This document shows, piece after piece, positions 20,392-28,955 of a stretch of DNA of 64,000 nucleotides (positions within the stretch are counted from its first letter, which is position 1; every line of letters begins with the position of its first letter). The notes under the pieces were generated by a model. The model did no database searches and was not told the origin of the DNA. It worked only from the letters and a program-made list of their open reading frames with translations. The stretch is from Thiohalocapsa sp964524185 (GTDB lineage: Bacteria > Pseudomonadota > Gammaproteobacteria > Chromatiales > Chromatiaceae). A program made the position numbers and the translations under genes. The stretch is from the NCBI GenBank assembly GCA_964524185.1, contig CAZGCI010000005.1:15870-79869 (forward strand), in the 5' to 3' direction.

Positions 20392-21503
20392 GCACCCTAG
20401 AGCGGCCAGCCGCAGCCGATACCGAATCGGCGCCGCAAGGCGCTTCCCCCCAAGCGCCGGGCTGGCGGCGTTTCAGCGCACTCCCCCGGGCGCATGGCGA
20501 GCCCCTCATCTGCTGTCGTATCCGCGCACAGCCCGCGGATTTCGTCGTTGATGAGATCCTCGCCTTCGGCCCGGACGGTGATGGTGAGCACCGTCTGCTC
20601 AAAATCCGCAAGACCAACGCCAACACCGACTGGGTCGCGCGCCGCCTCGCGAGGCTCGGCGGGGTGCCGCACAAGGCGGTGGGCTATGCTGGTCTGAAGG
20701 ACCGCAATGCCGTCACCACCCAGTGGTTCTCCGTGCACCTGGGCAACCGGTCAGAACCGGATTGGGCGTCACTCGCGCCGGACGGTATCGAGGTGCTCGA
20801 AGTCCACGCCCATCAGCGCAAGCTGCGCCGGGGCCTGCTCGCCGGCAACGCCTTCGATTTGGTGCTGCGGGATGTCAGCGGCGACACGGAGGCGCTCGCC
20901 GCGCGCGTCGACGCCATCGCCCAGCTCGGCGTTCCGAACTACTTCGGCCCCCAGCGCTTCGGTCGGGACGACGGCAACCTACACCGGGCCGCAGCCATGT
21001 TCGGCGGCGACCCCACCGCGCATAGCCGCGGCCCCGACCGCCACTTGCTCGGCCTCTACCTCTCTGCCGCACGCTCCCAGCTATTCAATGAGGTGGTTGC
21101 GGTGCGCGTCGAGCGGGGTGATTGGCGCAATGCCCTGCCTGGCGAGCGCTTACAGCTGCGCGGCAGCCATTCCCACTTTCTTGCAGAGACGATCGACGTG
21201 CGCATCCACGAGCGCGTCGCTAGCGGGGACGCCCAGCCCACGGGCCCGCTGTTCGGCGCCGGCGCGCCGTTGACGGCGGGCGAGGTGGCGGCGCTGGAGG
21301 CAGCGGCTGCGGCCGGCTTCACCCATTGGCAACGGGGCCTCGCAGACGCCGGCCTGAAGCAGGAGCGTCGGCCCTTGGCCTTGTATCCCGAAGCGCTGCG
21401 CTTGTATTGGCAGGCGCCGGATCAGGTGCGGCTCACCTTCAGCCTACCCGCCGGCAGCTATGCCACCGCGCTGCTGCGGGAACTCGCCGACTGGGAGAGC
21501 TGA
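20388..21503 (+). CDS. truD: tRNA pseudouridine(13) synthase
   Basis: TruD isomerises U13 of tRNA-Glu to pseudouridine. The catalytic Asp is in VGYAGLKDRNAVTTQWFS, with the other family segments KIRKTNANTDWVARRLA and GVPNYFGPQRFGRDDGNL. The 371-residue length fits. The start is the GTG at 20388, inside the ispF stop (GTGA overlap); the longer upstream frame is a shadow of ispF. The ftsB-ispD-ispF-truD order is typical of gammaproteobacteria, but surE does not follow. Confidence 0.95.
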   Translation: MSTLERPAAADTESAPQGASPQAPGWRRFSALPRAHGEPLICCRIRAQPADFVVDEILAFGPDGDGEHRLLKIRKTNANTDWVARRLARLGGVPHKAVGYAGLKDRNAVTTQWFSVHLGNRSEPDWASLAPDGIEVLEVHAHQRKLRRGLLAGNAFDLVLRDVSGDTEALAARVDAIAQLGVPNYFGPQRFGRDDGNLHRAAAMFGGDPTAHSRGPDRHLLGLYLSAARSQLFNEVVAVRVERGDWRNALPGERLQLRGSHSHFLAETIDVRIHERVASGDAQPTGPLFGAGAPLTAGEVAALEAAAAAGFTHWQRGLADAGLKQERRPLALYPEALRLYWQAPDQVRLTFSLPAGSYATALLRELADWES

Positions 21504-21652
21504 CAGGCGCTCGCGACTCAGACGCAACGCGCAGACCCCTGTCGGAGGCGCGTGCCCCGCGTGGAGCGCTCGCGCCTGTCTGCGCGGTGCACACGACGGC
21601 CCTGGTCCGACCGTGTCCGTTGTTGGATCTGTGCCCCCATGGGGCAGGCAGC

Positions 21653-22351
21653 TCAGTCCTGGGCCGCGTTGGCTGCCGGTGCGGGTGGCGGTCCCTTGTG
21701 CGGCTTAGGGTGCTTGGGTTGGCTGCCGCTGAGGGACCCCCCCGTCAACACGGCACGCAGGGCCTGCTCGGTACCCACGTTCAATGGGGTCACCCGTGCA
21801 GGGTCGAGGTAGAGGGTGTAGCCGCCCACTTGGTAGCTCATGGGGAGATAGACGGCAATGCTGGGTGGTTTGTCGTCACCGGCGTCGCTCTTGCCGGGGA
21901 GTGTCACGCGGTCTTGCATGACGAAGCCCACGAGCTGAATCTCATCATCGCCGAGGGGAATTGTCACGCTGACGGGCCGACCGAGCTGCTTGTCTCGGTC
22001 TTGGGCAAAGAATCGCGAGACATCCTTCAGCCCTTGGAACAGGCTTTTCACCAGCGGGATGCGATCCAACACCCGCTCCAAGGCATTCAGCAGCCAGCGG
22101 ACCAAGAACAGGTTGGCGAGGAGCCCGAGCGCCAGCGTCAGCACGATACCCGCGGCGAGGCCCAGCCCCGGCACGTACCAGTGCGGCGGGAGGAGCTGCT
22201 GCAGCGCGCCGCCGACCACCAGCTCCACCGAGCGGCCAAGCCAGATGATGAGCGCGATGGTGAGAATCAGCGGCGCCAGTAGCGCAATGCCCTGCAGGAA
22301 CAGGTTGCGCAGACGGGTCAGCAGTTCGGTGGGGGCAGGGCGGTTCGGCAT
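21653..22351 (-). CDS. DUF502-family membrane protein
   Basis: A 232-residue inner-membrane protein with two N-terminal helices (residues about 16-40 and 60-85), then a soluble domain with RIPLVKSLFQGLKDVSRFF, VGFVMQDRV and the VAVYLPMSYQVGG-type segment characteristic of DUF502. Function is unknown; a role in membrane or envelope homeostasis is only inferred. The C-terminus is a Pro/Lys/Ala-rich tail. It is convergent with truD. The start at 22351 has no clear ribosome binding site. Confidence 0.85.
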   Translation of the reverse strand: MPNRPAPTELLTRLRNLFLQGIALLAPLILTIALIIWLGRSVELVVGGALQQLLPPHWYVPGLGLAAGIVLTLALGLLANLFLVRWLLNALERVLDRIPLVKSLFQGLKDVSRFFAQDRDKQLGRPVSVTIPLGDDEIQLVGFVMQDRVTLPGKSDAGDDKPPSIAVYLPMSYQVGGYTLYLDPARVTPLNVGTEQALRAVLTGGSLSGSQPKHPKPHKGPPPAPAANAAQD

Positions 22352-22648
22352 GTCATTAGAAGGAGCAGTTGGGCGGTCGTCAGGGTACATCCCGCGGGGT
22401 GGGCGGAGTCGGACAAACGCGCCAGCGCATCTGCGCGGTCTTCCGGGTGCACCCCGCCCATGCGGCAGCGCCGTTTGTCGGACCACGAGCGGTCTCGGAC
22501 GGCAGGCGGCGGATCAAACGCGTGTTGGCCGAGCGGTCCTGTTGCGCCGCACCAAACAGACGGTTGTGAAGCGCTGTTCATGCGCATTCCCTTTGATCTT
22601 CGTCAAATTGTCGCTGCATCGTGAAAAAGTCAGGGCGTCCACAGGGCC

Positions 22649-22669
22649 TGTGGATAACCCTGTGGATGA
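22649..22669 (-). promoter_or_regulatory. Two adjacent DnaA-box-like sites
   Basis: TGTGGATAA (22649-22657) is the exact complement of the DnaA box TTATCCACA. TGTGGATGA (22661-22669), 12 bp further on, differs at one position. Both point the same way. Two boxes at close spacing are unlikely by chance in DNA this GC-rich and suggest DnaA binding. Confidence 0.55.
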
Positions 22670-22832
22670 CTTCCAGGCGGGTCCGGCGGCTCAGTCATTT
22701 GTGCCGGATCTGTTGGATTGGCCGAATTTTGACCAGACGGTTTTTGTCGGTGGCTCAGGCAGCTACAGCGTATTACCGAATTGTAATGGCCGTCTTGGAG
22801 AGAACGGTGTTTCGGTGCCGTGTCAAGCCCTG

Positions 22833-22844
22833 GTTGTGCACAAC
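22833..22844. promoter_or_regulatory. Palindrome GTTGTGCACAAC (DnaA-box-like)
   Basis: A perfect 12-bp palindrome. Each strand contains TTGTGCACA, one mismatch from the DnaA consensus TTATNCACA. It lies about 165 bp from the pair of DnaA boxes in the same gap. Confidence 0.45.
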
Positions 22845-22979
22845 TCGCTGCGACCCAGGCAAGCTCGGAGCACCGCCCCTTCGACGAGGTTGATGGCACG
22901 GGCGGGCTGAGCATTGGGTCTCGGCCGAGGATAGCGCGACGCCAAGGGCGCTGAACGGCTCCGTCGGGATCTGGCTGCC

Positions 22980-23456
22980 TTACCTGCTGCGACGTGCCAC
23001 AAAGAACTCCCGCAGCAGGGCGCCGCACTCCGCGGCCAGCAGGCCGCCTTCGCAGATCGTGCGGTGGTTGAAGCGTGCGTCCGACGGCAGCAGGTCGAAC
23101 ACGCTACCGCAGGCACCGCCCTTGGGGTCTGCGGCGCCGTAGATGACCCGGGCAATGCGTGCATGGACGATGGCGCTGGCGCACATGGGGCAGGGCTCAA
23201 GGGTGACGTAGAGCTCGGTGGCGGGCAGTCGATAATTGCCGACCTGTGCGCAGGCCGCCCGCAGGGCCTGGATCTCGGCATGGGCCGTGGGGTCATGCGC
23301 GGCGATGGGCCGATTCCAGCCTTCGCCCAGGATTTGGCCCTTGCGGACCACAACGGCGCCGACGGGCACTTCGCCTTCTTCCGCAGCACGCGCCGCCAGT
23401 TGCAGGGCCCGGCGCATCCAATGGAGATCCTCTTCAGGCAGTGGTGCCATTCGCAC
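22980..23456 (-). CDS. tadA: tRNA-specific adenosine deaminase
   Basis: TadA deaminates A34 to inosine in tRNA-Arg(ACG), an essential reaction. The zinc and catalytic residues are His59-Ala-Glu61 (HAEIQAL) and the PCPMC motif with Cys89 and Cys92. The 158-residue length is typical. An alternative start is the Met at residue 3. It lies 162 bp downstream of guaA on the same strand. Confidence 0.96.
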   Translation of the reverse strand: MRMAPLPEEDLHWMRRALQLAARAAEEGEVPVGAVVVRKGQILGEGWNRPIAAHDPTAHAEIQALRAACAQVGNYRLPATELYVTLEPCPMCASAIVHARIARVIYGAADPKGGACGSVFDLLPSDARFNHRTICEGGLLAAECGALLREFFVARRSR

Positions 23457-23618
23457 CCGTGTTGCCGGCGTGCACGCGGAGTCGGCCCTTGCCCAGGTTT
23501 GTCGGTCTGCAAGTCGAGCCGGCGTTGGAGGTCGATGCGGCGTGGCGCTGTTGCGCGAGGCCGTTTGACTGCAGCTGGACCGCGCTGTCGGGCGCCGTTT
23601 CCAGGACCGGCGCGCGGC

Positions 23619-25190
23619 TTACTCCCACTCGATGGTACCGGGCGGCTTGCCGGTGACGTCGTACACCACGCGGGAGACGCCTTGGACCTCGTTGACGATG
23701 CGCCTGCTCACGTGGTCGAGGAAGTCGTAGGGCAGGTGGGCCCAGCGGGCGGTCATGAAGTCGACCGTCTCCACGGCCCTGAGCGCAATCACATGCGCAT
23801 ACTGGCGGTTGTCGCCGACCACGCCCACCGAGCGCACCGGCAAGAATACGGCAAAGGCCTGGGACACTTGGTCGTAGAGACCGGCCTCACGCAGCGCTTC
23901 GATGAAAATGTGATCCGCCTGGCGCAGCGTGTCGGCATAGGGTTTTTCCACTGCGCCGAGGACGCGCACGCCGAGCCCGGGTCCGGGAAACGGATGTCGA
24001 TACACCATCTCCGCCGGCAGCCCGAGCTCAAGACCGAGCTTGCGCACCTCGTCCTTGAAGAGTTCGCGCAGGGGCTCCACCAGGCCAAGTCGCATGTCCG
24101 CAGGCAGACCGCCGACATTGTGGTGCGATTTAATGACTTTGGCCTTGCCCGTCTTGGCGCCGGCGGATTCGATGACGTCCGGGTAGATGGTGCCCTGGGC
24201 GAGCCACTTGACGCCGGGGAGCTTCGCGGCCTCCGCGTCAAACACCTCGATGAAGGTATTGCCGATGCATTTGCGCTTCTGCTCCGGGTCTTCGACGCCG
24301 GCCAGACGCGATAGGAACTGATCCTCTGCATCCACGCGGATTACCCGCACGCCCATGTGCCGAGCGAAAGTGGCCATCACCTGATCCCCTTCGCCGAGCC
24401 GGAGTAGGCCGTTGTCGACGAACACGCACGTGAGCTGGTCGCCGATGGCTCGGTGCAGCAGCGCGCCCACTACGGATGAGTCGACGCCGCCTGAGAGCCC
24501 CAGCAGTACTTCATCGCTGCCTACTTGCGTGCGCACGGTGGCGATGGCGTCGTCGATGATGTTGGACGGCGTCCAGAGATCGCCGCACCCGCAGATCTCG
24601 TGGCAGAACCGGGCGATGATCCGCTCGCCTTGGGGTGTGTGCGTGACCTCCGGGTGAAACTGCACGCCAAAGAAACCGCGGGACTCGTCGGCGATGCCGG
24701 CAAGGGGGGCATTGGCTGTCTCGGCAATCACGCTGAAGCCGGGCGGGAGCGTCTCCACCCTATCGCCGTGACTCATCCAGACGTCGAGCAGGCCGTAGCC
24801 CTCGGGCGTGGTGTGGTCCTCGATGTCCCGCAGCAGCCGGGAATGGCCCCGGGCCCGAACCTGGGCATAACCATACTCGCGCTCTAACGCAGCGGCGACG
24901 GTGCCCCCCAGCTGCGCCGCCATGGTCTGCATGCCGTAGCAAATACCGAGCACGGGCACACCCAGGTCGAACACCAGCGGATCTGCCCTCGGCGTCTCGG
25001 CGACGTGCACCGACTGATGGCCGCCGGAGAGGATGACGCCGCTGGGCGCAAAGTCGCGGATGGCAGCCTGGTCCATGTCCCAGGGGTGCAGCTCACAATA
25101 GACACCGGCCTCACGCACCCGTCGGGCAATGAGCTGTGTGTACTGGGAGCCGAAGTCCAGAATCAGGATGCGATCGGCGTGAATATTCAC
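23619..25190 (-). CDS. guaA: GMP synthase (glutamine-hydrolysing)
   Basis: GuaA converts XMP to GMP using ATP and glutamine. The N-terminal class-I amidotransferase domain has nucleophile Cys84 in GICYGMQTM and the His/Glu pair in GVQFHPEVTH. The ATP pyrophosphatase domain has the P-loop LSGGVDSSV, and the C-terminal dimerisation domain ends in GTIEWE. At 523 residues it is full length. It follows guaB by 91 bp on the same strand, forming the usual guaBA unit. Confidence 0.99.
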   Translation of the reverse strand: MNIHADRILILDFGSQYTQLIARRVREAGVYCELHPWDMDQAAIRDFAPSGVILSGGHQSVHVAETPRADPLVFDLGVPVLGICYGMQTMAAQLGGTVAAALEREYGYAQVRARGHSRLLRDIEDHTTPEGYGLLDVWMSHGDRVETLPPGFSVIAETANAPLAGIADESRGFFGVQFHPEVTHTPQGERIIARFCHEICGCGDLWTPSNIIDDAIATVRTQVGSDEVLLGLSGGVDSSVVGALLHRAIGDQLTCVFVDNGLLRLGEGDQVMATFARHMGVRVIRVDAEDQFLSRLAGVEDPEQKRKCIGNTFIEVFDAEAAKLPGVKWLAQGTIYPDVIESAGAKTGKAKVIKSHHNVGGLPADMRLGLVEPLRELFKDEVRKLGLELGLPAEMVYRHPFPGPGLGVRVLGAVEKPYADTLRQADHIFIEALREAGLYDQVSQAFAVFLPVRSVGVVGDNRQYAHVIALRAVETVDFMTARWAHLPYDFLDHVSRRIVNEVQGVSRVVYDVTGKPPGTIEWE

Positions 25191-25281
25191 AGGTGATGCT
25201 AGGTGCTAGGTGCTAGGAGCGCGGAAGGGGGAGTCGGGTCCGGTCCGGTGCGAGCGTGTGATGGTGTTGCCCCCTCTGCCG

Positions 25282-26748
25282 TCAGTTGTCGATGCGGTAG
25301 TTCGGCGCTTCCTTGGTGATCTGTACGTCGTGGACGTGGGACTCGCGCATGCCGGCGGCACTGACTCGCACAAAATGCGGCTTGGTGCGCATCTCTTCGA
25401 TGGTTTGGCAGCCGGTGTAGCCCATGCTTGAGGCGAGGCCACCGATGAGCTGGGTGATGACGTTCAGCACGCTGCCTTTGTAGGGAACGCGGCCCTCGAT
25501 GCCCTCCGGCACCAACTTGCCGGGCTCCGTTTGCTCCTGAAAGTAGCGGTCACTGGAGCCCTCTTTGCCCGCCATGGCGCCCAGCGACCCCATGCCGCGG
25601 TAAGACTTGTACGAGCGGCCCTGGTAGATCTCCACCTCGCCGGGCGCCTCATCGGTACCTGCGAAGAGGCTGCCGATCATGACGCTGTTGGCGCCGGCTG
25701 CGATGACCTTTGCCACGTCGCCGGAGTAGCGCAGGCCGCCATCGGCAATCAGCGGCACGCCGGTGCCGGTCAGCGCCTCGTGCACGTTTGCCACGGCCGT
25801 GATCTGCGGCACCCCGACGCCGGCGACGATGCGGGTGGTACAGATGGAGCCGGGCCCGATGCCCACCTTTACAGCGTCCGCGCCGGCCTCCACCAAGGCG
25901 CGGGCGGCGTCGCCGGTGGCGATGTTGCCGCCGACGACCTCGACGTCCGGGAAGTGCTCTTTGATCCAGCGTACTCGGTCCAGAACGCCCTGGGAGTGGC
26001 CATGGGCGGTGTCCACCACCAGCACATCGACGCCGGCCTCCACGAGGGCCGTGGCGCGCTCTTCCGTGCCGGCGCCCACCGATACTGCGGCGCCGACGCG
26101 CAGACGTTCGCGGTTGTCGCGGGAGGCCTTCGGAAAGTCGGCGGCCTTTTGGATGTCCTTCACGGTGATGAGCCCGCGCAGCTCGAAGGCGTCGTTGACC
26201 ACGAGCACCTTCTCGATGCGGTATTTGTGCAACAGGCCCAAAACCTCCTCGCGGGTGGCGCCCTCCTTGACCGTGACCAAGCGCTCGCGTGGCGTCATGA
26301 TGGCCGACACAGGGGCGTCCATGCGGGTCTCGAAGCGCAGATCCCGGCCGGTGACGATGCCCGCCAAGTGCCCGCCTTCGGTGACCGGCACCCCGGAGAT
26401 GTTGTGGGCGCGGGTGATGGCCAGCACCTCCCCGATGGTCATCTCTGGATCGACAGTGATGGGGTCGCGAATGATGCCGCTCTCATAGCGCTTGACCGTC
26501 TGCACCTCGCGCGCTTGACGCTCGATGGACATGTTCTTATGCACGATACCGATCCCGCCCTCCAGCGCCAGCGCGATGGCGAGTCTGGCCTCGGTGACCG
26601 TGTCCATCGCCGCCGACAGGAGCGGAATCTTGAGCCCGATGCCGCGGGTCAGCTGGGTGGACAGGTCCACCTCGCTCGGCACGACCCGAGAGTGGGCGGG
26701 CACGAGTAGGACGTCGTCGAACGTGAGCGCTTCACCGAGCAGGCGCAT
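25282..26748 (-). CDS. guaB: IMP dehydrogenase
   Basis: GuaB oxidises IMP to XMP with NAD+, the committed step to GMP. The 488-residue protein has the standard start (LGEALTFDDVLLVPAHS), two CBS domains (about residues 95-205), and the catalytic loop GPGSICTTRIVAGVG with the nucleophilic Cys near residue 305. The GMGSLGAM flap follows. ATG 26748 is preceded by GGAG at seven bases. A good sigma-70 promoter lies about 50 bp upstream. guaA follows. Confidence 0.99.
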   Translation of the reverse strand: MRLLGEALTFDDVLLVPAHSRVVPSEVDLSTQLTRGIGLKIPLLSAAMDTVTEARLAIALALEGGIGIVHKNMSIERQAREVQTVKRYESGIIRDPITVDPEMTIGEVLAITRAHNISGVPVTEGGHLAGIVTGRDLRFETRMDAPVSAIMTPRERLVTVKEGATREEVLGLLHKYRIEKVLVVNDAFELRGLITVKDIQKAADFPKASRDNRERLRVGAAVSVGAGTEERATALVEAGVDVLVVDTAHGHSQGVLDRVRWIKEHFPDVEVVGGNIATGDAARALVEAGADAVKVGIGPGSICTTRIVAGVGVPQITAVANVHEALTGTGVPLIADGGLRYSGDVAKVIAAGANSVMIGSLFAGTDEAPGEVEIYQGRSYKSYRGMGSLGAMAGKEGSSDRYFQEQTEPGKLVPEGIEGRVPYKGSVLNVITQLIGGLASSMGYTGCQTIEEMRTKPHFVRVSAAGMRESHVHDVQITKEAPNYRIDN

Positions 26749-26793
26749 GGTGGATCTCCGGCGGAAATTTGGGTGCCGTTGAGTTAACCCCTT

Positions 26794-26822
26794 ATCATAG
26801 GAATTCAACACGGCGCGGTAAA
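26794..26822 (-). promoter_or_regulatory. Sigma-70 promoter of guaBA
   Basis: On the minus strand, TTTACC (-35, four of six matches) and TATGAT (-10, five of six) are separated by exactly 17 bp. Transcription would start about 40 bp before the guaB ATG. It is the clearest housekeeping promoter in the window. Confidence 0.65.
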
Positions 26823-27182
26823 CTCATGCCGCCCGGCGGTTTGGAAGCTCGATTGCTCGACCGGGGCGGTTTGCAGATGGGTCAGGTTTTCGGCGTCGCC
26901 TGCTGTGCCGGGCGTCGGCGGAGGGAAGGGCGAGGCGGAAGGGCCAAGCGCTGAGGGCCGAGGTGCAACCGCTGAGCGCAGGGTTGCGAGTCCTATCCTG
27001 AGTCCCTGGCCCGTGCTCGTGAACGACCCGCTGGCGTGCTGGCGACCCGGTCGCGTATCGGTCTCAGGCCTCGCCTCGCCTCGCTCGCGTCATGCGTCAT
27101 CGTCGCGACGGAGCCTGAACTCGAGCCCGAGCCCGAGCGCGAGTAGTCCCCACCGTCTTCACGGAGCCCCCGCAGTCACAGC
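26823..27182. other. Intergenic region, guaB to xseA
   Basis: About 360 bp between divergent genes, GC-rich and full of short repeats (GGGCCAAGCG, CTCGCCTCGC, GAGCCCGAGC). Positions 27006-27069 resemble 42591-42649. No gene or clear xseA promoter was seen. Confidence 0.4.
27006..27069. repeat. Dispersed repeat, copy 1
   Basis: The stretch runs from CCTGGCCCGTG through GTGAACGACCCGCTGGCGT to TCGGTCTCAGGC. It aligns with 42591-42649, where nearly the same blocks occur in the same order. It is a degenerate dispersed repeat without coding capacity. Confidence 0.45.
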
Positions 27183-28586
27183 ATGACCTTCGCCGCCGGC
27201 GCCGAGCAGATCGTCGACTTTCAGCGGGATATCTGGACCGTTTCCCGTCTCAACGCCGAATCACGGGCCATCATCGAGGGTGCACTGCCGCTGCTGTGGG
27301 TGCAGGGGGAGATCTCGAATCTGGCGGAGCCACCTTCGGGCCACTGTTATTTCACCCTCAAGGACGTCGGCGCGCAGGTGCGGTGTGCCATGTTTCGCCC
27401 GCGGCGCCGGCTGCTGGAGTTCCGTCCGGCCAACGGCCAGCAGGTGTTGCTGCGGGCGCGTATCACGCTCTACGAGGCCCGCGGCGAGTTCCAGCTGCGT
27501 GTGGAGCACATTGAGCCCGCTGGCGAGGGTGCGCTGCGGCTGGAGTTGGAGCGGCGCAAGCGACGGCTGGCAGCACTGGGGCTCTTCGACGCAGCCAAAA
27601 AACGGCTGCTGCCCACCATGCCGGCGCAAATTGGTCTGATCACTTCCGCCAACGGCGCAGCTGTACACGATATAATTACGGTACTGGGCCGGCGCCTGCC
27701 GCTGGTGCCGGTGCTGATCTATCCAGTGCCTGTGCAGGGCGAGGGCGCTGCGGCGGCGATCATCGATGCACTTGAGCGCGCCAATCGCCGTGCGGAGTGC
27801 GACCTGTTGATCCTGGCGCGCGGCGGCGGCTCGTTGGAAGACCTGATGGCCTTCAACGCTGAGGCACTTGCGCACGCGATTCGCGCGTCGGACATTCCAG
27901 TCCTCACCGGCATCGGCCACGAGATCGACCTCAGCATCGCCGACCTGGCAGCAGATCGGCGTGCGCCGACGCCGTCGGCGGCGGCAGAGGTCGCTGTGCC
28001 GTCCGTGCAGGACCTCCGTCAGCGGCTGACGGAGCTGCAGCGACGCTTGGCCTCGATGCTCTCGGTGCGTCGCGTCGGCGCAGCGCAACGTCTCGCCGGC
28101 GCCCTGCGGCGGCTGCGAGTGCAGGCGCCGGCGACGCGCCTGGAGCAGCTTGCTCAGTCCCTTGACCGGCTCCGCAGCCGACTGGATGTCGCCGTGCAGC
28201 GCGGACTGGAGCGCCGGTTCGACGGTCTGCAACGGCAAATTGCGCGGCTGCGAGCTGCTTCACCCCAACGGCGGCTGCATGAGCGCCGCCTGCGAGTCGC
28301 GGCCGCGGCCGCGCGACTGCAGGGTGCCGCGAGGCATGCAGTGGTCAGCCGTCGGCAGCGCCTGGGCACGGCGGGCGCGCGGTTGGACGCACTGAGTCCG
28401 CTTGCGGTACTACGGCGCGGTTACGCCATCGCGACGCGCGTGCCCGATGGCAACGTGCTGCGCTCGGCGGACGCCGTTGCCGTGGGCGAGCCTATCGATC
28501 TGCGGTTGGCGCGGGGCCGACTGCGGGCCGTGGTGGCGGCATCGGACAACGTGGCGGATGACGCGATGCCGGACGGTGACGACTAG
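27183..28586 (+). CDS. xseA: Exodeoxyribonuclease VII large subunit
   Basis: XseA is the catalytic subunit of ExoVII, which degrades single-stranded DNA from both ends to oligonucleotides. The 467-residue protein has the N-terminal OB fold (WVQGEISNLAEPPSGHCYFTLKD), the catalytic domain (GLITSANGAAVHDI, LILARGGGSLEDLMAFN, GIGHEIDLSIADLAADRRAPTPSAAAE) and a long helical coiled-coil region. The C-terminal segment LAVLRRGYAI is typical. xseB is not adjacent. Confidence 0.97.
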   Translation: MTFAAGAEQIVDFQRDIWTVSRLNAESRAIIEGALPLLWVQGEISNLAEPPSGHCYFTLKDVGAQVRCAMFRPRRRLLEFRPANGQQVLLRARITLYEARGEFQLRVEHIEPAGEGALRLELERRKRRLAALGLFDAAKKRLLPTMPAQIGLITSANGAAVHDIITVLGRRLPLVPVLIYPVPVQGEGAAAAIIDALERANRRAECDLLILARGGGSLEDLMAFNAEALAHAIRASDIPVLTGIGHEIDLSIADLAADRRAPTPSAAAEVAVPSVQDLRQRLTELQRRLASMLSVRRVGAAQRLAGALRRLRVQAPATRLEQLAQSLDRLRSRLDVAVQRGLERRFDGLQRQIARLRAASPQRRLHERRLRVAAAAARLQGAARHAVVSRRQRLGTAGARLDALSPLAVLRRGYAIATRVPDGNVLRSADAVAVGEPIDLRLARGRLRAVVAASDNVADDAMPDGDD

Positions 28587-28955
28587 GCCGCGGCCCGTGC
28601 CAGGTCAGTGGCCATCGGGGGCGCAGATCCCCCGTTGGGCCGGTCCGATGTCTGAGCCTCGGCGCGATGCGCAAAAAAGAAACGCCGCACCGGCGAGCCG
28701 GGGCGGCGGAAGGAGGAGTGGATGGTTCCGTGGGTGACAATAGCATCACAGTTGGTATGGGTACTTGATAATCCGCAATCCTCTGCGGGTCATCGCCAAC
28801 GCCTGGCGGGTATCCATATCGGTTGCCTGTCCGCGCGGATTTGAGCAACCTTGTGCCCGGCGGCACCATGTCGCCGGGCGGATTTTCCGCGGTGTTCCGT
28901 CTGGCGGTGGCAGCCGTCAACGGCTTTGAGGTTGAAAAGCGACCAGGGGGCGCAC
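28587..28955. other. Intergenic region, xseA to ATP-grasp gene
   Basis: A 369-bp gap between two plus-strand genes. It contains a minus-strand intrinsic terminator at 28672-28708 that serves no visible minus-strand gene. No protein-like frame was seen. Confidence 0.45.
28672..28708 (-). terminator. Orphan minus-strand intrinsic terminator
   Basis: On the minus strand a GC hairpin (CGCCGCCCCGG / CCGGTGCGGCG) is followed by TTTCTTTTTTG. The flanking genes are both on the plus strand, so the signal would end a minus-strand transcript, possibly a small RNA from 28710-28900 or antisense read-through. Confidence 0.6.

Larger units (their letters stand above)
22352..22979. other. Intergenic region with DnaA-box-like sites
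   Basis: A 628-bp gap without a protein-like frame. It contains one exact and several near-exact DnaA boxes (22649-22669 and 22833-22844) and stretches of lower GC content around 22585-22640 and 22735-22800. GATC occurs a few times. No RNA gene was recognised. Confidence 0.5.

Noticed and set aside
22352..22979. Chromosomal origin oriC
   Set aside because: DnaA boxes are present, but dnaA, dnaN, gyrB, mnmG and rpmH are not nearby and the transcription direction of neighbouring essential genes is against it; kept only as a DnaA-binding candidate.
25191..25225. GCTAGGT direct repeats between guaB and guaA
   Set aside because: Three 7-bp copies only; too short to claim a regulatory or mobile element.
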